Assembly (NCBI GenBank): GCA_965237895.1
Contig: CBDEGR010000002.1
Coordinates: 1,054,001 to 1,118,000, forward strand
Reading direction: 5' to 3'
DNA from: CBDEGR01 sp965237895
GTDB taxonomy: Bacteria; Acidobacteriota; Terriglobia; UBA7540; JAPUME01
Length of the DNA: 64,000 nucleotides
The notes under the pieces were generated by a model. It was not told the origin of the DNA and did not search any database. It worked only from the letters and a program-made list of their open reading frames with translations. Each line of letters opens with the position of its first letter. Positions within the stretch are counted from its first letter, which is position 1. Positions 14,973 through 23,869 of this stretch are shown one piece after another. Both the position numbers and the translations under genes were made by a program.

Positions 14973-14991
14973 TGTTGGGGAGTAAAGTGAC

Positions 14992-15381
14992 ATGTCGATT
15001 CAATTTGCGGGGGGACTCGTCCCTGCTGTAATTCAAGATAAAACGAGCGGTAAAGTGCTGATGGTGGGCTACATGAACGAAGCGGCCTTCCGCAAGACGC
15101 AGGAGACGGGTAAGGTTACTTTTTATAGCCGCAGCCGAAAGAAGCTCTGGACGAAGGGTGAGTCCTCCGGCCACTGGCTGCACCTGAAGGAGATTCTTGT
15201 GGATTGCGACGAGGATACACTCCTCATTCTGGTGGACCCGCTGGGACCCGGCACTTGCCACAAGGGTTACCGTTCCTGCTTCTACCGCCAGCTGGGAGCC
15301 GAAGGGGAGGAAGTCATTGCGCCGCGCGTCTTTGACCCCAAAAAGGTCTACCAGTCGGGGACGGAAGGGAGAAAACCATGA
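14992..15381 (+). CDS. hisI: Phosphoribosyl-AMP cyclohydrolase
   Basis: Third step of histidine synthesis, opening the purine ring of PR-AMP. The 129-residue protein has MVGYMNEAAFRKTQETG, FYSRSRKKLWTKGESSGH, the metal-binding VDCDEDTLLILVDP and TCHKGYRSCFYR with the zinc cysteines. It lacks the HisE pyrophosphohydrolase domain often fused to it, and no hisE is present in the operon, so that activity must be encoded elsewhere. First gene after the attenuator; overlaps hisG by 4 bases (ATGA). Confidence 0.95.
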   Translation: MSIQFAGGLVPAVIQDKTSGKVLMVGYMNEAAFRKTQETGKVTFYSRSRKKLWTKGESSGHWLHLKEILVDCDEDTLLILVDPLGPGTCHKGYRSCFYRQLGAEGEEVIAPRVFDPKKVYQSGTEGRKP

Positions 15382-16247
15382 AGTTGCGGTTAGGGATTCC
15401 CAAAGGGAGCCTGCAAGAGTCTACCCTGCAACTGTTCGCGCGCGCCGGGTTCAATATCTCCGTCAATCCGCGTTCCTACTTTCCGAAGATCGACGACTCG
15501 GAGATCGAGTGCATGCTGATTCGCGCCCAGGAGATGGCCCGCTACGTGGAGGACGGCATCCTCGATGCCGGCCTTACCGGATTGGATTGGATTCTGGAAA
15601 ACGAGGCCGACGTGGTGGAAGTGGCTGATCTGATCTACGCTAAGCGAACCTTCGGTAAAGTGCGCTGGGTGCTGGCCGTGCCCGAGGCCTCTTCCTTCCG
15701 AAGCGTGAAAGATTTGGAAGGAAATATTATTGCCACCGAGTTGGTCCGCGTCACCGAAAAGTACTTCGCCGAAAAGAAGGTCTCCGTAAAAGTGGAATTC
15801 TCCTGGGGCGCGACGGAAGTCAAGCCGCCCGTCCTGGCCGATGCCATTGTTGAGGTGACGGAGACCGGCTCGTCGCTTCGCGCCAACGGCCTTCGCATTC
15901 TCGATACCCTCATGGAATCGAACACCAAGCTGATTGCCAACCGGAAGAGTTGGGATTCGAAGTGGAAAAGGAAGAAGGTCGAAAACATTGAAGTGCTTCT
16001 GCGCAGCGCGATTGAGGCCCACGGGCGGGTCGGGTTGATGTTAAACATCCGTAACGAAGATCTGCAGCGGGTTCTTCATGTGCTGCCCGCGCTTCGCCGT
16101 CCGACGATCTCCCAATTGAGTGAGGAACCGTGGGTGGCGGTCCACACGATTCTCGAAGAAAAAACGGTACGCGAGATCATTCCGAAATTGAAAGAGGCCA
16201 GAGCGGAAGGCATCGTCGAATACCCGCTCAACAAGGTTGTATTGTAA
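15378..16247 (+). CDS. hisG: ATP phosphoribosyltransferase, long form
   Basis: First committed step, joining ATP and PRPP. At 289 residues it is the long form with the C-terminal ACT-like regulatory domain, so it should be feedback-inhibited by histidine and need no HisZ. Landmarks: LRLGIPKGSLQESTLQLF, DAGLTGLDWI, the PRPP-binding VEVTETGSSLRANGLRIL and the C-terminal RPTISQLSEEPWVAVHTIL. Its TAA overlaps the hisD ATG by one base. Confidence 0.96.
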   Translation: MKLRLGIPKGSLQESTLQLFARAGFNISVNPRSYFPKIDDSEIECMLIRAQEMARYVEDGILDAGLTGLDWILENEADVVEVADLIYAKRTFGKVRWVLAVPEASSFRSVKDLEGNIIATELVRVTEKYFAEKKVSVKVEFSWGATEVKPPVLADAIVEVTETGSSLRANGLRILDTLMESNTKLIANRKSWDSKWKRKKVENIEVLLRSAIEAHGRVGLMLNIRNEDLQRVLHVLPALRRPTISQLSEEPWVAVHTILEEKTVREIIPKLKEARAEGIVEYPLNKVVL

Positions 16248-17515
16248 TGCTCAGAATTTTCTCCGCTGGTGACGAAAAAAAACTCGACGCGTTGCTCGCG
16301 GCCCGGCAGCGGATGCTGGGTCGGGCCGAACGTGTGGCGGCGCGAATCTTGAGCGATGTAGAAAGGCGCGGCGACCGGGCCGTCGAGGAATACACCAAGA
16401 AGTTCGACAAAATTGATCTTCGGAAAGCGGGCTGGACGGTAACGAAGGCGGAGGTCCGCAGAGCGCACCAAGAGGTTTCGCCGGAACTGAAACGCGCCTT
16501 TCGCGAGGCGGCGCGCAACATCACCGTCGTTGCCCGTCGCCAGGTTCCGAAGGGGTGGCGCGTGGAGACTCGGCCCGGCGTTCGCGTCTCCCAGATTGTT
16601 CGTCCGCTCGGGAAAGTGGCCTGCTACGTTCCCGGCGGGCGGTTCGCGTTGCCCTCAACAGTCTTAATGAGCGCCCTCCCGGCGCGTGTTGCCGGCGTGA
16701 AAGAGATCTATCTTACATGTCCGCGGGCGGCGCCCGCGGTTCTGGTGGCGGCGGAGATGGTCGGTGTGACGAAGATATTCCGGCTCGGCGGGGCGCAGGC
16801 CGTCGCCGCGTTTGCTGTCGGTACCGCAAAGGTCCCTCGGGTGGATAAAATCGTCGGGCCGGGAAATCGCTATGTCGCAGCGGCGAAGCGGCTGGTGGCG
16901 GGACGCTGCGGGGTGGATTTTGTCGCCGGGCCGACGGAGTTGGTCATGCTGGCGGACAAAGGATATCCCGGCTGGATTGCGGCGGACTTGGTCGCCCAGG
17001 CCGAGCACGACCCGGACGCCATGCCGATTCTGCTCACCTCATCGAAGAAGCTGGCGCGCCAGGTGCAGCAGGAAGCGACGCGCAGAGTTCGGGAAGTCGG
17101 CAGCCGAGTGGCGGAAAAGTCTCTGCAGAATTGCGGGGCGATTGTCTTGACGCGCAGCCGCAGGGAGAGCTGGGCGCTTGCGAACCGTATCGGCGCCGAG
17201 CACTTGGCAATATTTGAGGACCAGGGAAAATCGCTTTCTGAGGTTGCCTCGGCGGGTTCCATATTTTTAGGTCCGTTCAGCGCCGTCGCGGCGGGGGATT
17301 ACGCATCCGGCAGCAATCATATTCTTCCCACCGGCGCTGCGGCGCATCAGCGCGCGGGACTCTCCGCCGCCGATTTCGTAAAGACCATCTCCGTGCAACG
17401 CTTGACCCGCGCGGGATTAGCCCGTTTGGGCCCGGCCATCACCGCCTTGGCGCGGGCCGAAGGATTAGAGGCGCACGCCCGTTCGGTGGAGGTGAGGTTT
17501 GAGCGGGATGATTAA
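16247..17515 (+). CDS. hisD: Histidinol dehydrogenase
   Basis: Zinc enzyme making histidine from histidinol in two NAD-dependent oxidations. The 422-residue protein shows YVPGGRFALPSTVLMSALPA, GGAQAVAAFAVGT, KIVGPGNRYVAAAKRLV, DFVAGPTELVMLAD, QAEHDPDAM (catalytic Glu/His region) and NRIGAEHLAIF. ATG 16247 is in TAATG with hisG; a longer upstream frame is a shadow of hisG. The 3' end overlaps hisC. Confidence 0.96.
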   Translation: MLRIFSAGDEKKLDALLAARQRMLGRAERVAARILSDVERRGDRAVEEYTKKFDKIDLRKAGWTVTKAEVRRAHQEVSPELKRAFREAARNITVVARRQVPKGWRVETRPGVRVSQIVRPLGKVACYVPGGRFALPSTVLMSALPARVAGVKEIYLTCPRAAPAVLVAAEMVGVTKIFRLGGAQAVAAFAVGTAKVPRVDKIVGPGNRYVAAAKRLVAGRCGVDFVAGPTELVMLADKGYPGWIAADLVAQAEHDPDAMPILLTSSKKLARQVQQEATRRVREVGSRVAEKSLQNCGAIVLTRSRRESWALANRIGAEHLAIFEDQGKSLSEVASAGSIFLGPFSAVAAGDYASGSNHILPTGAAAHQRAGLSAADFVKTISVQRLTRAGLARLGPAITALARAEGLEAHARSVEVRFERDD

Positions 17516-18605
17516 GGCGCGCCGGGCGATCGAAAATCTCAAACCGTATCGGCCTCCGCAGGAAGGACGAGTCGGGAAACTGCGGCTCGACTTCAACGAA
17601 AACACCGTCGGCTGCGCGCCGGAGGTTGTCCGGGCATTAAAAAAGGCGCTCCATCGGGATTGGCTCTCGACCTACCCGGAGTACGAAGAGGGGCGCCGCA
17701 AACTGGCCCGTACCTTCCGTGTCTCGCCTGAAGAGATGCTGCTGGTGAATGGCACGGATGACGCCGTCCAAGTGGTGCGGGACACGTTCCTCGAAGAGGG
17801 CGACCTTGTCCTGGTTCCCGCGCCGACCTTTCCCGTCTATCGTCTGTTTGCCGAAGCGGCGGGAGCCAGAGTTCAATCCATCCGCTACCGAGAGGATTTC
17901 AGTTTCCCGATGGAGGAATTTTTCGCGGCGCTGCGGCGGGGCCCCAAATGGGTGGCGCTGGCCAATCCGAACAATCCGACCGGGACGCTTGTGACGAAGC
18001 CTCAACTACGAAAGATGTTGCAGGCCGCCCCGAGCACATTGTTCTTGATTGACGAGGCCTACTACGAATTCAGCGGACAGACCGTCCTGCCCTGGGTGCG
18101 CCGTTACCGGAACCTGATCGTGACCAGGACGTTTTCCAAAGCCTTCGGGCTGGCCGCCCTGCGGATGGGCTGCCTTTTCGCGCACCGGAGTTTGGCCGAC
18201 CTGATGCGGCGCGGGCAGAATCCCTTTGCCGTCAACTCATTGGCTTTGGCTTGCGCAACGGAAGCCGTCAAGCATTCGGTCTGGGTGAAGGGATACGTCC
18301 GGGAAGTGCTGGCGAATCGCAAAATCTTTTGCGCGACGCTCGACCGGATGAATGTCGCCTATGTGCCGAGCTCTTCAAACTTTGTGCTGACGCGCATCGG
18401 ACCGAACAGCTCACGGATTGCGGATCGCTTGCGGCGCAAGAAAATTCTTGTTCGTGATTGGAGCTACGACCCGCGCCTGAAAGGGTACTTGCGTTTTACC
18501 ATCGGTTCGACAGCGCAGACGCGTCTTTTGATGAAGGAACTACAGGCCGTGCAGAACAGGATCGAGACTCGACAAGACGGCCGTCCCCGGAGTAGAAAAA
18601 TATGA
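17508..18605 (+). CDS. hisC: Histidinol-phosphate aminotransferase
   Basis: PLP enzyme of fold type I, 365 residues from ATG 17508. Family features: LRLDFNENTVGCAP, NGTDDAVQVV, the substrate/PLP loop ANPNNPTGTLV, DEAYYEFSG, and the Schiff-base Lys in RTFSKAFGLAALRMG. A TTG at 17499 with GGAGG at ideal spacing is an alternative start that adds three residues. The gene overlaps hisD by 8 or 17 bases and hisB by 4. Confidence 0.95.
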   Translation: MIKARRAIENLKPYRPPQEGRVGKLRLDFNENTVGCAPEVVRALKKALHRDWLSTYPEYEEGRRKLARTFRVSPEEMLLVNGTDDAVQVVRDTFLEEGDLVLVPAPTFPVYRLFAEAAGARVQSIRYREDFSFPMEEFFAALRRGPKWVALANPNNPTGTLVTKPQLRKMLQAAPSTLFLIDEAYYEFSGQTVLPWVRRYRNLIVTRTFSKAFGLAALRMGCLFAHRSLADLMRRGQNPFAVNSLALACATEAVKHSVWVKGYVREVLANRKIFCATLDRMNVAYVPSSSNFVLTRIGPNSSRIADRLRRKKILVRDWSYDPRLKGYLRFTIGSTAQTRLLMKELQAVQNRIETRQDGRPRSRKI

Positions 18606-19195
18606 AGGCTCGCCGCGCCCACCTTCACCGCCAGACGGCGGAGACGGATATCAAGGTTCGCCTGAATGTAGACGGGAAAGGGAAGTATAAAATCTCGACC
18701 GGCATACGTTTTCTCGATCACATGCTGGAGTTGTTCACGCGGCACGGCGGATTCGATCTGGAACTGACCGCGCGCGGCGACCTGGACGTCGATCAGCACC
18801 ACACCGTGGAAGACGCGGGCATCGTGCTGGGCGAAGCCTTTCGTAAAGCGCTCGGAGGGAAGAAGGGCATCCTGCGCGCCGGGTACTTCCTGATGCCGAT
18901 GGATGAAACGCTGGCCGTGGCGGCGGTCGACTTGAGCGGCCGCGCCTATCTGGTTTTCAAAGGCGGATTTCGGAATCGTCTGGTCGGGGACCTGCAGACG
19001 GAATTGATCGAAGATTTCTTCGGCGGGTTCGCCACCGCCGTGGCCGCAAACGTTCACTTGAAGGTGGCTTATGGGCGCTCGACGCACCATCGCGTGGAGG
19101 GGCTCTTCAAGGCGTTCGCCCGCGCGCTGCGTTTTGCCTGTTTGCGCGATCAACGGATGCGCGGTCAGTTGCCGAGCACGAAGGGGCTGCTGTGA
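18602..19195 (+). CDS. hisB: Imidazoleglycerol-phosphate dehydratase
   Basis: Manganese-dependent dehydratase, 197 residues, monofunctional (no phosphatase domain, so histidinol-phosphatase is elsewhere). Metal-binding repeats are visible: GIRFLDHMLELFTRHGGFDL, DVDQHHTVEDAGIVLGEAF, AVDLSGRAYLVF and AYGRSTHHRVEGLFKAFARA. ATG overlaps the hisC stop by 4 bases and the end overlaps hisH by 4, so the three genes are translationally coupled. Confidence 0.96.
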   Translation: MKARRAHLHRQTAETDIKVRLNVDGKGKYKISTGIRFLDHMLELFTRHGGFDLELTARGDLDVDQHHTVEDAGIVLGEAFRKALGGKKGILRAGYFLMPMDETLAVAAVDLSGRAYLVFKGGFRNRLVGDLQTELIEDFFGGFATAVAANVHLKVAYGRSTHHRVEGLFKAFARALRFACLRDQRMRGQLPSTKGLL

Positions 19196-19785
19196 TTGCC
19201 CTCGTCGATTACGGAGCGGGAAACGTCGGCTCGGTGGCGAAGGCCGTGCGGCATCTGGGCCGTGAGGTGGAGATCGTCCATCGGGCTGAGGACCTCCGCA
19301 AAGCCGAAAAGATCATTCTTCCCGGCCAGGGACATTTTGAGTCGATGGTCGACGCGCTCCACGAGGGCGGGCTGTTTGCGCCATTAAAGGGGTTGATCGG
19401 GGAAGGCCGCCGGTATCTGGGCATCTGCCTGGGGCTTCAGGTACTTTATGAGCGAAGCGAGGAAGCCCCGTCGTCGTCCGGCTTTGCCCTGCTTCCCGGA
19501 GAAATCCAGCGGCTTGTGGGAGTCTTCAAGATTCCCCACATCGGCTGGAGCCAATTGGAGGTCCGCAAGGGGGAAGGATTGCTGTGGGAGGTGCCTGACG
19601 GCAGCTTCTTCTACTTTTGCCACTCGTATTCCGCCCCCGACGGGCCGGACTGTGTCGGCGCGACGGAGTACGGCCGCCCGTTTGCTTCCGTCGTCGAAAA
19701 AGGCTCTTTTTGCGGTGTACAGTTCCACCCGGAAAAATCGGGCGACGTCGGGCTGAAAGTCTTACGAAATTTCTTGGGGAGCTGA
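19192..19785 (+). CDS. hisH: Imidazole glycerol phosphate synthase, glutaminase subunit
   Basis: Class I glutamine amidotransferase that delivers ammonia to HisF. GTG start at 19192 overlapping the hisB stop. 197 residues with VDYGAGNVGSVAKAVRHLG, ILPGQGHFESM (normally PGVG), the nucleophile in LGICLGLQVLYERSEE, HIGWSQLE, and the catalytic HPEKS near the C terminus. The partner hisF follows after 3 bases. Confidence 0.95.
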   Translation: MIALVDYGAGNVGSVAKAVRHLGREVEIVHRAEDLRKAEKIILPGQGHFESMVDALHEGGLFAPLKGLIGEGRRYLGICLGLQVLYERSEEAPSSSGFALLPGEIQRLVGVFKIPHIGWSQLEVRKGEGLLWEVPDGSFFYFCHSYSAPDGPDCVGATEYGRPFASVVEKGSFCGVQFHPEKSGDVGLKVLRNFLGS

Positions 19786-19788
19786 CCG

Positions 19789-20559
19789 GTGCTGGCGCGT
19801 CGAATCATTCCCTGTCTGGACGTCAACCACGGCCGCGTGGTGAAGGGCGTGAACTTTCTCAACCTGCGCGATGCGGGCGACCCGGCCGAGTTGGCCGACG
19901 CCTACAACCGCGCCGGGGCGGACGAACTGGTGGTGCTCGACATCTCGGCTTCTCTCGAAGGCCGCGCCACATTGATGGAGACCGTGCGGCGCGTGGCCAA
20001 GGAACTCTTTATTCCGCTCACGGTCGGCGGCGGCGTACGTGAGCTCGAAGACGGACGTCGGCTGCTCAACGCCGGGTCGGACAAGGTGGCCGTCAACACG
20101 GCGGCCGTCGAGCGGCCTGAGTTGATTACAGAACTTGCGTCGCGGTTCGGTTCGCAGGCCGTTGTGGTGGCCATTGACGCCCGTAAAAATAGCGAAGAGT
20201 TGGGCAAGAGCTGGCATGTCTGCATTTACGGAGGCTCGAAGGCGACCGAACTCGACGCGGTCGCGTGGGCGGCGCGGGCCGAGGAGTTGGGAGCGGGAGA
20301 AATTCTGCTGACTTCGATGGACGCCGACGGCACGCAGGCCGGCTTCGACTGCCCGTTGACGGCGGCGATTTCCAGAAAACTTCATATCCCGGTTATTGCC
20401 TCGGGCGGGGCGGGGAAACTTGAACACTTTGCCCAGGTCTTCCGCGAGGGCAGCGCCGACGCGGCCCTGGCGGCCTCCATTTTTCACTACGCCACCTATA
20501 GCGTTCAGGAATTGAAAGGTTATCTCCAAAAGGCAGGCGTGCCGGTGCGGCTGACATGA
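19789..20559 (+). CDS. hisF: Imidazole glycerol phosphate synthase, cyclase subunit
   Basis: TIM-barrel synthase that uses ammonia from HisH to make IGP and AICAR. GTG start; 256 residues with RIIPCLDVNHGRVVKGVNF (catalytic Asp), ADELVVLDISAS, PLTVGGGVRELEDGRRLL, the second catalytic Asp in SMDADGTQAGFD and PVIASGGAGKLEHF. Overlaps hisA by 4 bases. Confidence 0.96.
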   Translation: MLARRIIPCLDVNHGRVVKGVNFLNLRDAGDPAELADAYNRAGADELVVLDISASLEGRATLMETVRRVAKELFIPLTVGGGVRELEDGRRLLNAGSDKVAVNTAAVERPELITELASRFGSQAVVVAIDARKNSEELGKSWHVCIYGGSKATELDAVAWAARAEELGAGEILLTSMDADGTQAGFDCPLTAAISRKLHIPVIASGGAGKLEHFAQVFREGSADAALAASIFHYATYSVQELKGYLQKAGVPVRLT

Positions 20560-21242
20560 TGTTTCCTTGCATTGATCTGATGGGCGGGAAAGTGGTCCAG
20601 CTGGTCCAGGGGCGCGAGAAGCGGATTGAGCTGCCGGACCCGCTGGCCGTGCTCGAAAAGTTCTCGGCGTACCCGGAGATTCAGGTGATCGATCTCGATG
20701 CCGCCATGGGCCGCAAGGGGCAGGCCGACATTGTCCGCGAACTCTGCCGCCGGAAACCGTGCCGCGTGGGCGGAGGCGTCCGCACGGTGGAGCGCGCGCA
20801 GGAACTGATCGAAGACGGCGCGACGAAGATCGTCGTCGGCAGTTCGGCCTTCACCGAAGAGGGAGTGAACGAAGAGTTTCTGCGAAGTTTGATGGCGGAA
20901 GTTCCCATAGAAAAAATCATCATCGCCGTCGATACGCTCGGCAGCCGCATCGCGGTCGGCGGCTGGAAAATAATTCTGCCGCTCACGCCCGAGCAGGTTT
21001 TCCCGAAGCTCGAACCTTATTGTTCGGAATTCCTCTCCACCTACATCGATCAGGAAGGCAAACTTCAAGGGACGGATCTCGATTGGTTCAAGTCTCTGCG
21101 CCGCCTGACGAAGCATCCCATCACCGCCGCCGGCGGCATCAGCACGGAGGAAGAAATCCGCGCGCTCGATGCCCTCGGCATGCACGCCGCCCTGGGCATG
21201 AGCGTCTACCGCCAACACTTTCCGGAATTGTTTCCTGCCTAG
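20556..21242 (+). CDS. hisA: Phosphoribosyl-formimino-AICAR-phosphate isomerase
   Basis: Amadori-rearrangement TIM barrel, 228 residues: FPCIDLMGGKVVQLVQGREK (catalytic Asp), QVIDLDAAMG, CRVGGGVRTVERAQELI, VVGSSAF, IIAVDTLGSRIAVGGW (second Asp) and ITAAGGISTEEEIRALDALG. Sequence shows the expected half-barrel similarity to hisF next door. It is the last gene of the operon, after hisF, an order different from the common hisH-A-F-I. Confidence 0.93.
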   Translation: MMFPCIDLMGGKVVQLVQGREKRIELPDPLAVLEKFSAYPEIQVIDLDAAMGRKGQADIVRELCRRKPCRVGGGVRTVERAQELIEDGATKIVVGSSAFTEEGVNEEFLRSLMAEVPIEKIIIAVDTLGSRIAVGGWKIILPLTPEQVFPKLEPYCSEFLSTYIDQEGKLQGTDLDWFKSLRRLTKHPITAAGGISTEEEIRALDALGMHAALGMSVYRQHFPELFPA

Positions 21243-21454
21243 GGGAAACAGTTGCTGGAGCCGCAGGCTCTGATTGAACGGGAATAGCTGTTGAGGATCG
21301 TCTCGATCCATCGCTCTTCGTTGATGAAGCCTGCTCCCCAGGATTTCCATTCTGAGGCGAGTCCAGCGGCTTTGATTTCGTCAAGCGATTTCGCCGCCTG
21401 CATCTGTCGGCGGACCGCCTCGGGAGGCTCCTTCCTTGCGGATCGCCAGCAGCG
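21239..21454 (-). pseudogene. C-terminal fragment of an MBL-fold hydrolase-like protein
   Basis: In a minus-strand frame, RRQMQAAKSLDEIKAAGLAS and then EWKSWGAGFINEERWIETIL resemble the C-terminal tail (KSLEEIKAAGLP--W-SWGWGFI-EERWI-T-Y-S) of a secreted metallo-beta-lactamase-fold family. None of the metal-binding HxHxDH core is present. In the same frame it is joined to a receptor fragment of different origin. Ends against hisA. Confidence 0.55.
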
Positions 21455-21592
21455 CGCCTCACCCGTCACCGTCACTTCTTCGGTTACCGTTCCTACCTGC
21501 ATCATGAAATCAACAAGGGCCACTTGCCGCACGCTGAGCGTGATGCCGCCTGGGAATCGCTGCCAGCCCCAAACCGGTAGCTTCCGGACTTA
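21455..21592 (-). pseudogene. Fragment of a TonB-dependent receptor (carboxypeptidase regulatory-like domain)
   Basis: The frame reads FPGGITLSVRQVALVDFMMQ then VGTVTEEVTVTGEA, the end of the Ig-like regulatory domain that precedes the plug of many large outer-membrane receptors (pattern GI-L-VGQ-A-VD--L-VG-VTEEVTVTGEAP). Less than 50 codons remain, an in-frame stop lies just upstream at 21590-21592, and the following plug/barrel is absent. Confidence 0.55.
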
Positions 21593-21683
21593 CCCCTGAA
21601 AGCAACCACGGCTACCGCTTGCAACCTCAAGCGTGTATACTGGCGGCTTAAGCCAAGAGCCATTTCCCTGCGAGGTGAACCTG

Positions 21684-23402
21684 ATGAGGGTGCCTTTTCC
21701 TGTCCGGAGCCGTGTTCGGGCTGCGTCACTCTTATTTCTACTTTTCGTCTCTTGTTCTGGCTCGGAAGCAGACCGTACTCCAGCCGTAACACTTTCTGAA
21801 AAACCGTCGTCGGCGGCGCTTGAAAGCATCACCGCCGAGGACCTTCACCGCCACATCGCGAAGCTCGCTTCCGACGAGTTCGAGGGCCGCGCACCGGCTT
21901 CGAAAGGCGAAGAGTTGACGCTGGCGTATCTCGAAGAACAGTTCAAGCGGGTCGGGGCAATGGGTGGGGCAGGGGACGGTTCTTACCTACAGAAGGTTTC
22001 CTTGGTCGGCATGACTCTGGCTTCCTCCCCGACGCTGACCGTTCTGGGCCGAAACAGCCTCCGCCTCGATTACGGCCGGGACTTTATGGCCTGGACCAAA
22101 CGTGTCGAGGAGAAAGTGACGCTTGACGCCGAGATGGTCTTTGTCGGCTACGGGACTCTCGCGCCGGAGTTTGGTTGGGACGACTACAAAGACGTGGACG
22201 TAAAAGGGAAAGTCCTGGTCATGTTGGTGAACGACCCGCCGCTGGAAGATGAAATGATGTTCGGCGGCAAGGCCATGACCTACTACGGGCGCTGGACCTA
22301 TAAATTCGAAATTGCCGCCGAAAAGGGCGCGGCGGGTTGCTTCGTCATCCACGAGACCGAGCGGGCCGGATACCCGTGGGCTGTGGTCTCCGGCGGCTGG
22401 GGTGGGGAACAGTTCGATCTGATGACGCCGGACAAGAACGCCGGACGCATTGCCGTTGAAGGTTGGCTTCAGTATGAGACGGCGAAAACTCTCTTCGGGA
22501 TGACCGGCAAGAACCTCGATCAGTTGAAAAAACAGGCGGCGACCGCCGATTTCCGTCCCGTGCCGTTGGGTTTGAGAGCGACGACGACTCTCCGCAACAA
22601 GATTCGCACGCTCGATTCGCACAACGTCATTGCCAAGATCGAGGGAAGTGACCCTGATCTAAAGGACCAGTACGTCGCTTACTCCGGCCATTGGGACCAT
22701 TTGGGGATCGGGAATCCCGTCGGCGGAGACAAGATCTATAACGGCGCGCGCGACAACGGCACGGGCACCGGAGCGCTGCTCGAGCTGGCCGAAGCCTTCG
22801 CACAACTCGAGACAAAACCGCGCCGCTCGATTCTCTTCCTGGCCGTGACGGCCGAGGAGAGCGGTCTGCTTGGCTCAAAGCATTACGCGGCGAATCCAGT
22901 CTATCCGCTGGTGAAGATGGCCGCGGTCCTCAACATGGATGTGCTGAATCCTTGGGGCAAGACGAAGGACCTTACGATCATCGGGTTGGGCTTCTCCTCC
23001 TTGGATGCTGCGCTTGAAGCCGCCGCCCAGGCGCAGAACCGGACGCTGCGGCCCGACCCGGAGCCGGAAAAGGGATTCTTCTACCGCTCGGACCATTTCG
23101 AGTTCGCCAAAGAGGGAGTACCGGCCGTCTTCGTCGAGACCGGAGTGGAATATATCGGCAAGCCGGAGGATTGGGGAATCAAGAAGCGGGAGGATTATAC
23201 GGCAAACGATTACCATAAGCCCTCCGACGAAGTGAAAGAGGATTGGGACTTCGACGGCATGGCCGACGACGTCCGGCTCATATTCGAGGCGGGCTATCGG
23301 GTGGCGAATCAGGACGCGCTTCCCACCTGGAATCCGGGCACCGAGTTTAAAGCTAAGCGCGAAGCAATGATGAATGAGGAGGCGGCAGATCGTGCGAAGT
23401 GA
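21684..23402 (+). CDS. M28-family metallopeptidase lipoprotein with PA domain
   Basis: Secreted zinc aminopeptidase-like protein of 572 residues. It begins with a lipoprotein-type signal (RAASLLFLLFVSCSGSEAD), then a protease-associated insert (about 110-270) and the M28 core with metal ligands in YSGHWDHLGI, NGARDNGTGTGALLELAEAF, VTAEESGLLGSKHY, NMDVLN and ANDYHKPSDEV. ATG 21684 is chosen for its GAGG site and because the signal starts there. Probably extracytoplasmic peptide scavenging. Confidence 0.9.
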   Translation: MRVPFPVRSRVRAASLLFLLFVSCSGSEADRTPAVTLSEKPSSAALESITAEDLHRHIAKLASDEFEGRAPASKGEELTLAYLEEQFKRVGAMGGAGDGSYLQKVSLVGMTLASSPTLTVLGRNSLRLDYGRDFMAWTKRVEEKVTLDAEMVFVGYGTLAPEFGWDDYKDVDVKGKVLVMLVNDPPLEDEMMFGGKAMTYYGRWTYKFEIAAEKGAAGCFVIHETERAGYPWAVVSGGWGGEQFDLMTPDKNAGRIAVEGWLQYETAKTLFGMTGKNLDQLKKQAATADFRPVPLGLRATTTLRNKIRTLDSHNVIAKIEGSDPDLKDQYVAYSGHWDHLGIGNPVGGDKIYNGARDNGTGTGALLELAEAFAQLETKPRRSILFLAVTAEESGLLGSKHYAANPVYPLVKMAAVLNMDVLNPWGKTKDLTIIGLGFSSLDAALEAAAQAQNRTLRPDPEPEKGFFYRSDHFEFAKEGVPAVFVETGVEYIGKPEDWGIKKREDYTANDYHKPSDEVKEDWDFDGMADDVRLIFEAGYRVANQDALPTWNPGTEFKAKREAMMNEEAADRAK

Positions 23403-23405
23403 TGA

Positions 23406-23852
23406 TCGGAACGGCTCAACCGCGGCGAGCAGGTCCTGGCGCTCGATACGGTCCTGCACGGCGACGCCTCACCCGACAATCGGGACCATCGGGGCACGCT
23501 TTCCCAATGGATGGAGGCGATCGGGGAGCGCGCGCTGGGACATCAGGCGGCACAGTTGCTGGAAATTACCCGGTGGTGGACCAAGCGGACCGGTGCGGGG
23601 CGCGTGCGCCTGGAGAGCAGCGGTATCCGCAGCCAAGTCTTGGCGTTGGTCGCCTCGGCCCTGGAGCCGGAACTGTTTTCCGAGGTTGTGGTTCGCAATG
23701 GATTGAAGAGTTTGGGGTATCTGCTGGAAAAGCCCGTCGCATACGACGACGCGGCGGAGCTCTTCTGCCTCGATCTCTACGAGGGATTCGACGTGGACCG
23801 TCTGGCCGAATTGGCATCACCGGCCAAGGTGACGCCAGAATATCTTAAATAG
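23406..23852 (+). pseudogene. C-terminal fragment of a secreted alpha/beta-hydrolase (acetylxylan esterase-like)
   Basis: Starting 3 bases after the peptidase stop, an open frame without a proper start reads SERLNRGEQVLALDTVLHGD, TRWWTKRTGAGRVRLESSGI, VLALVASALEPELFSEV and ELFCLDLYEGFDVDRLAEL. This resembles the last third of secreted alpha/beta-hydrolase family proteins known from Acidobacteria and Planctomycetes. The nucleophile elbow and signal peptide are missing. An ATG at 23511 could start a 113-residue product but would encode no complete domain. Confidence 0.55.
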
Positions 23853-23869
23853 AAACGAGATGGCAGCAG

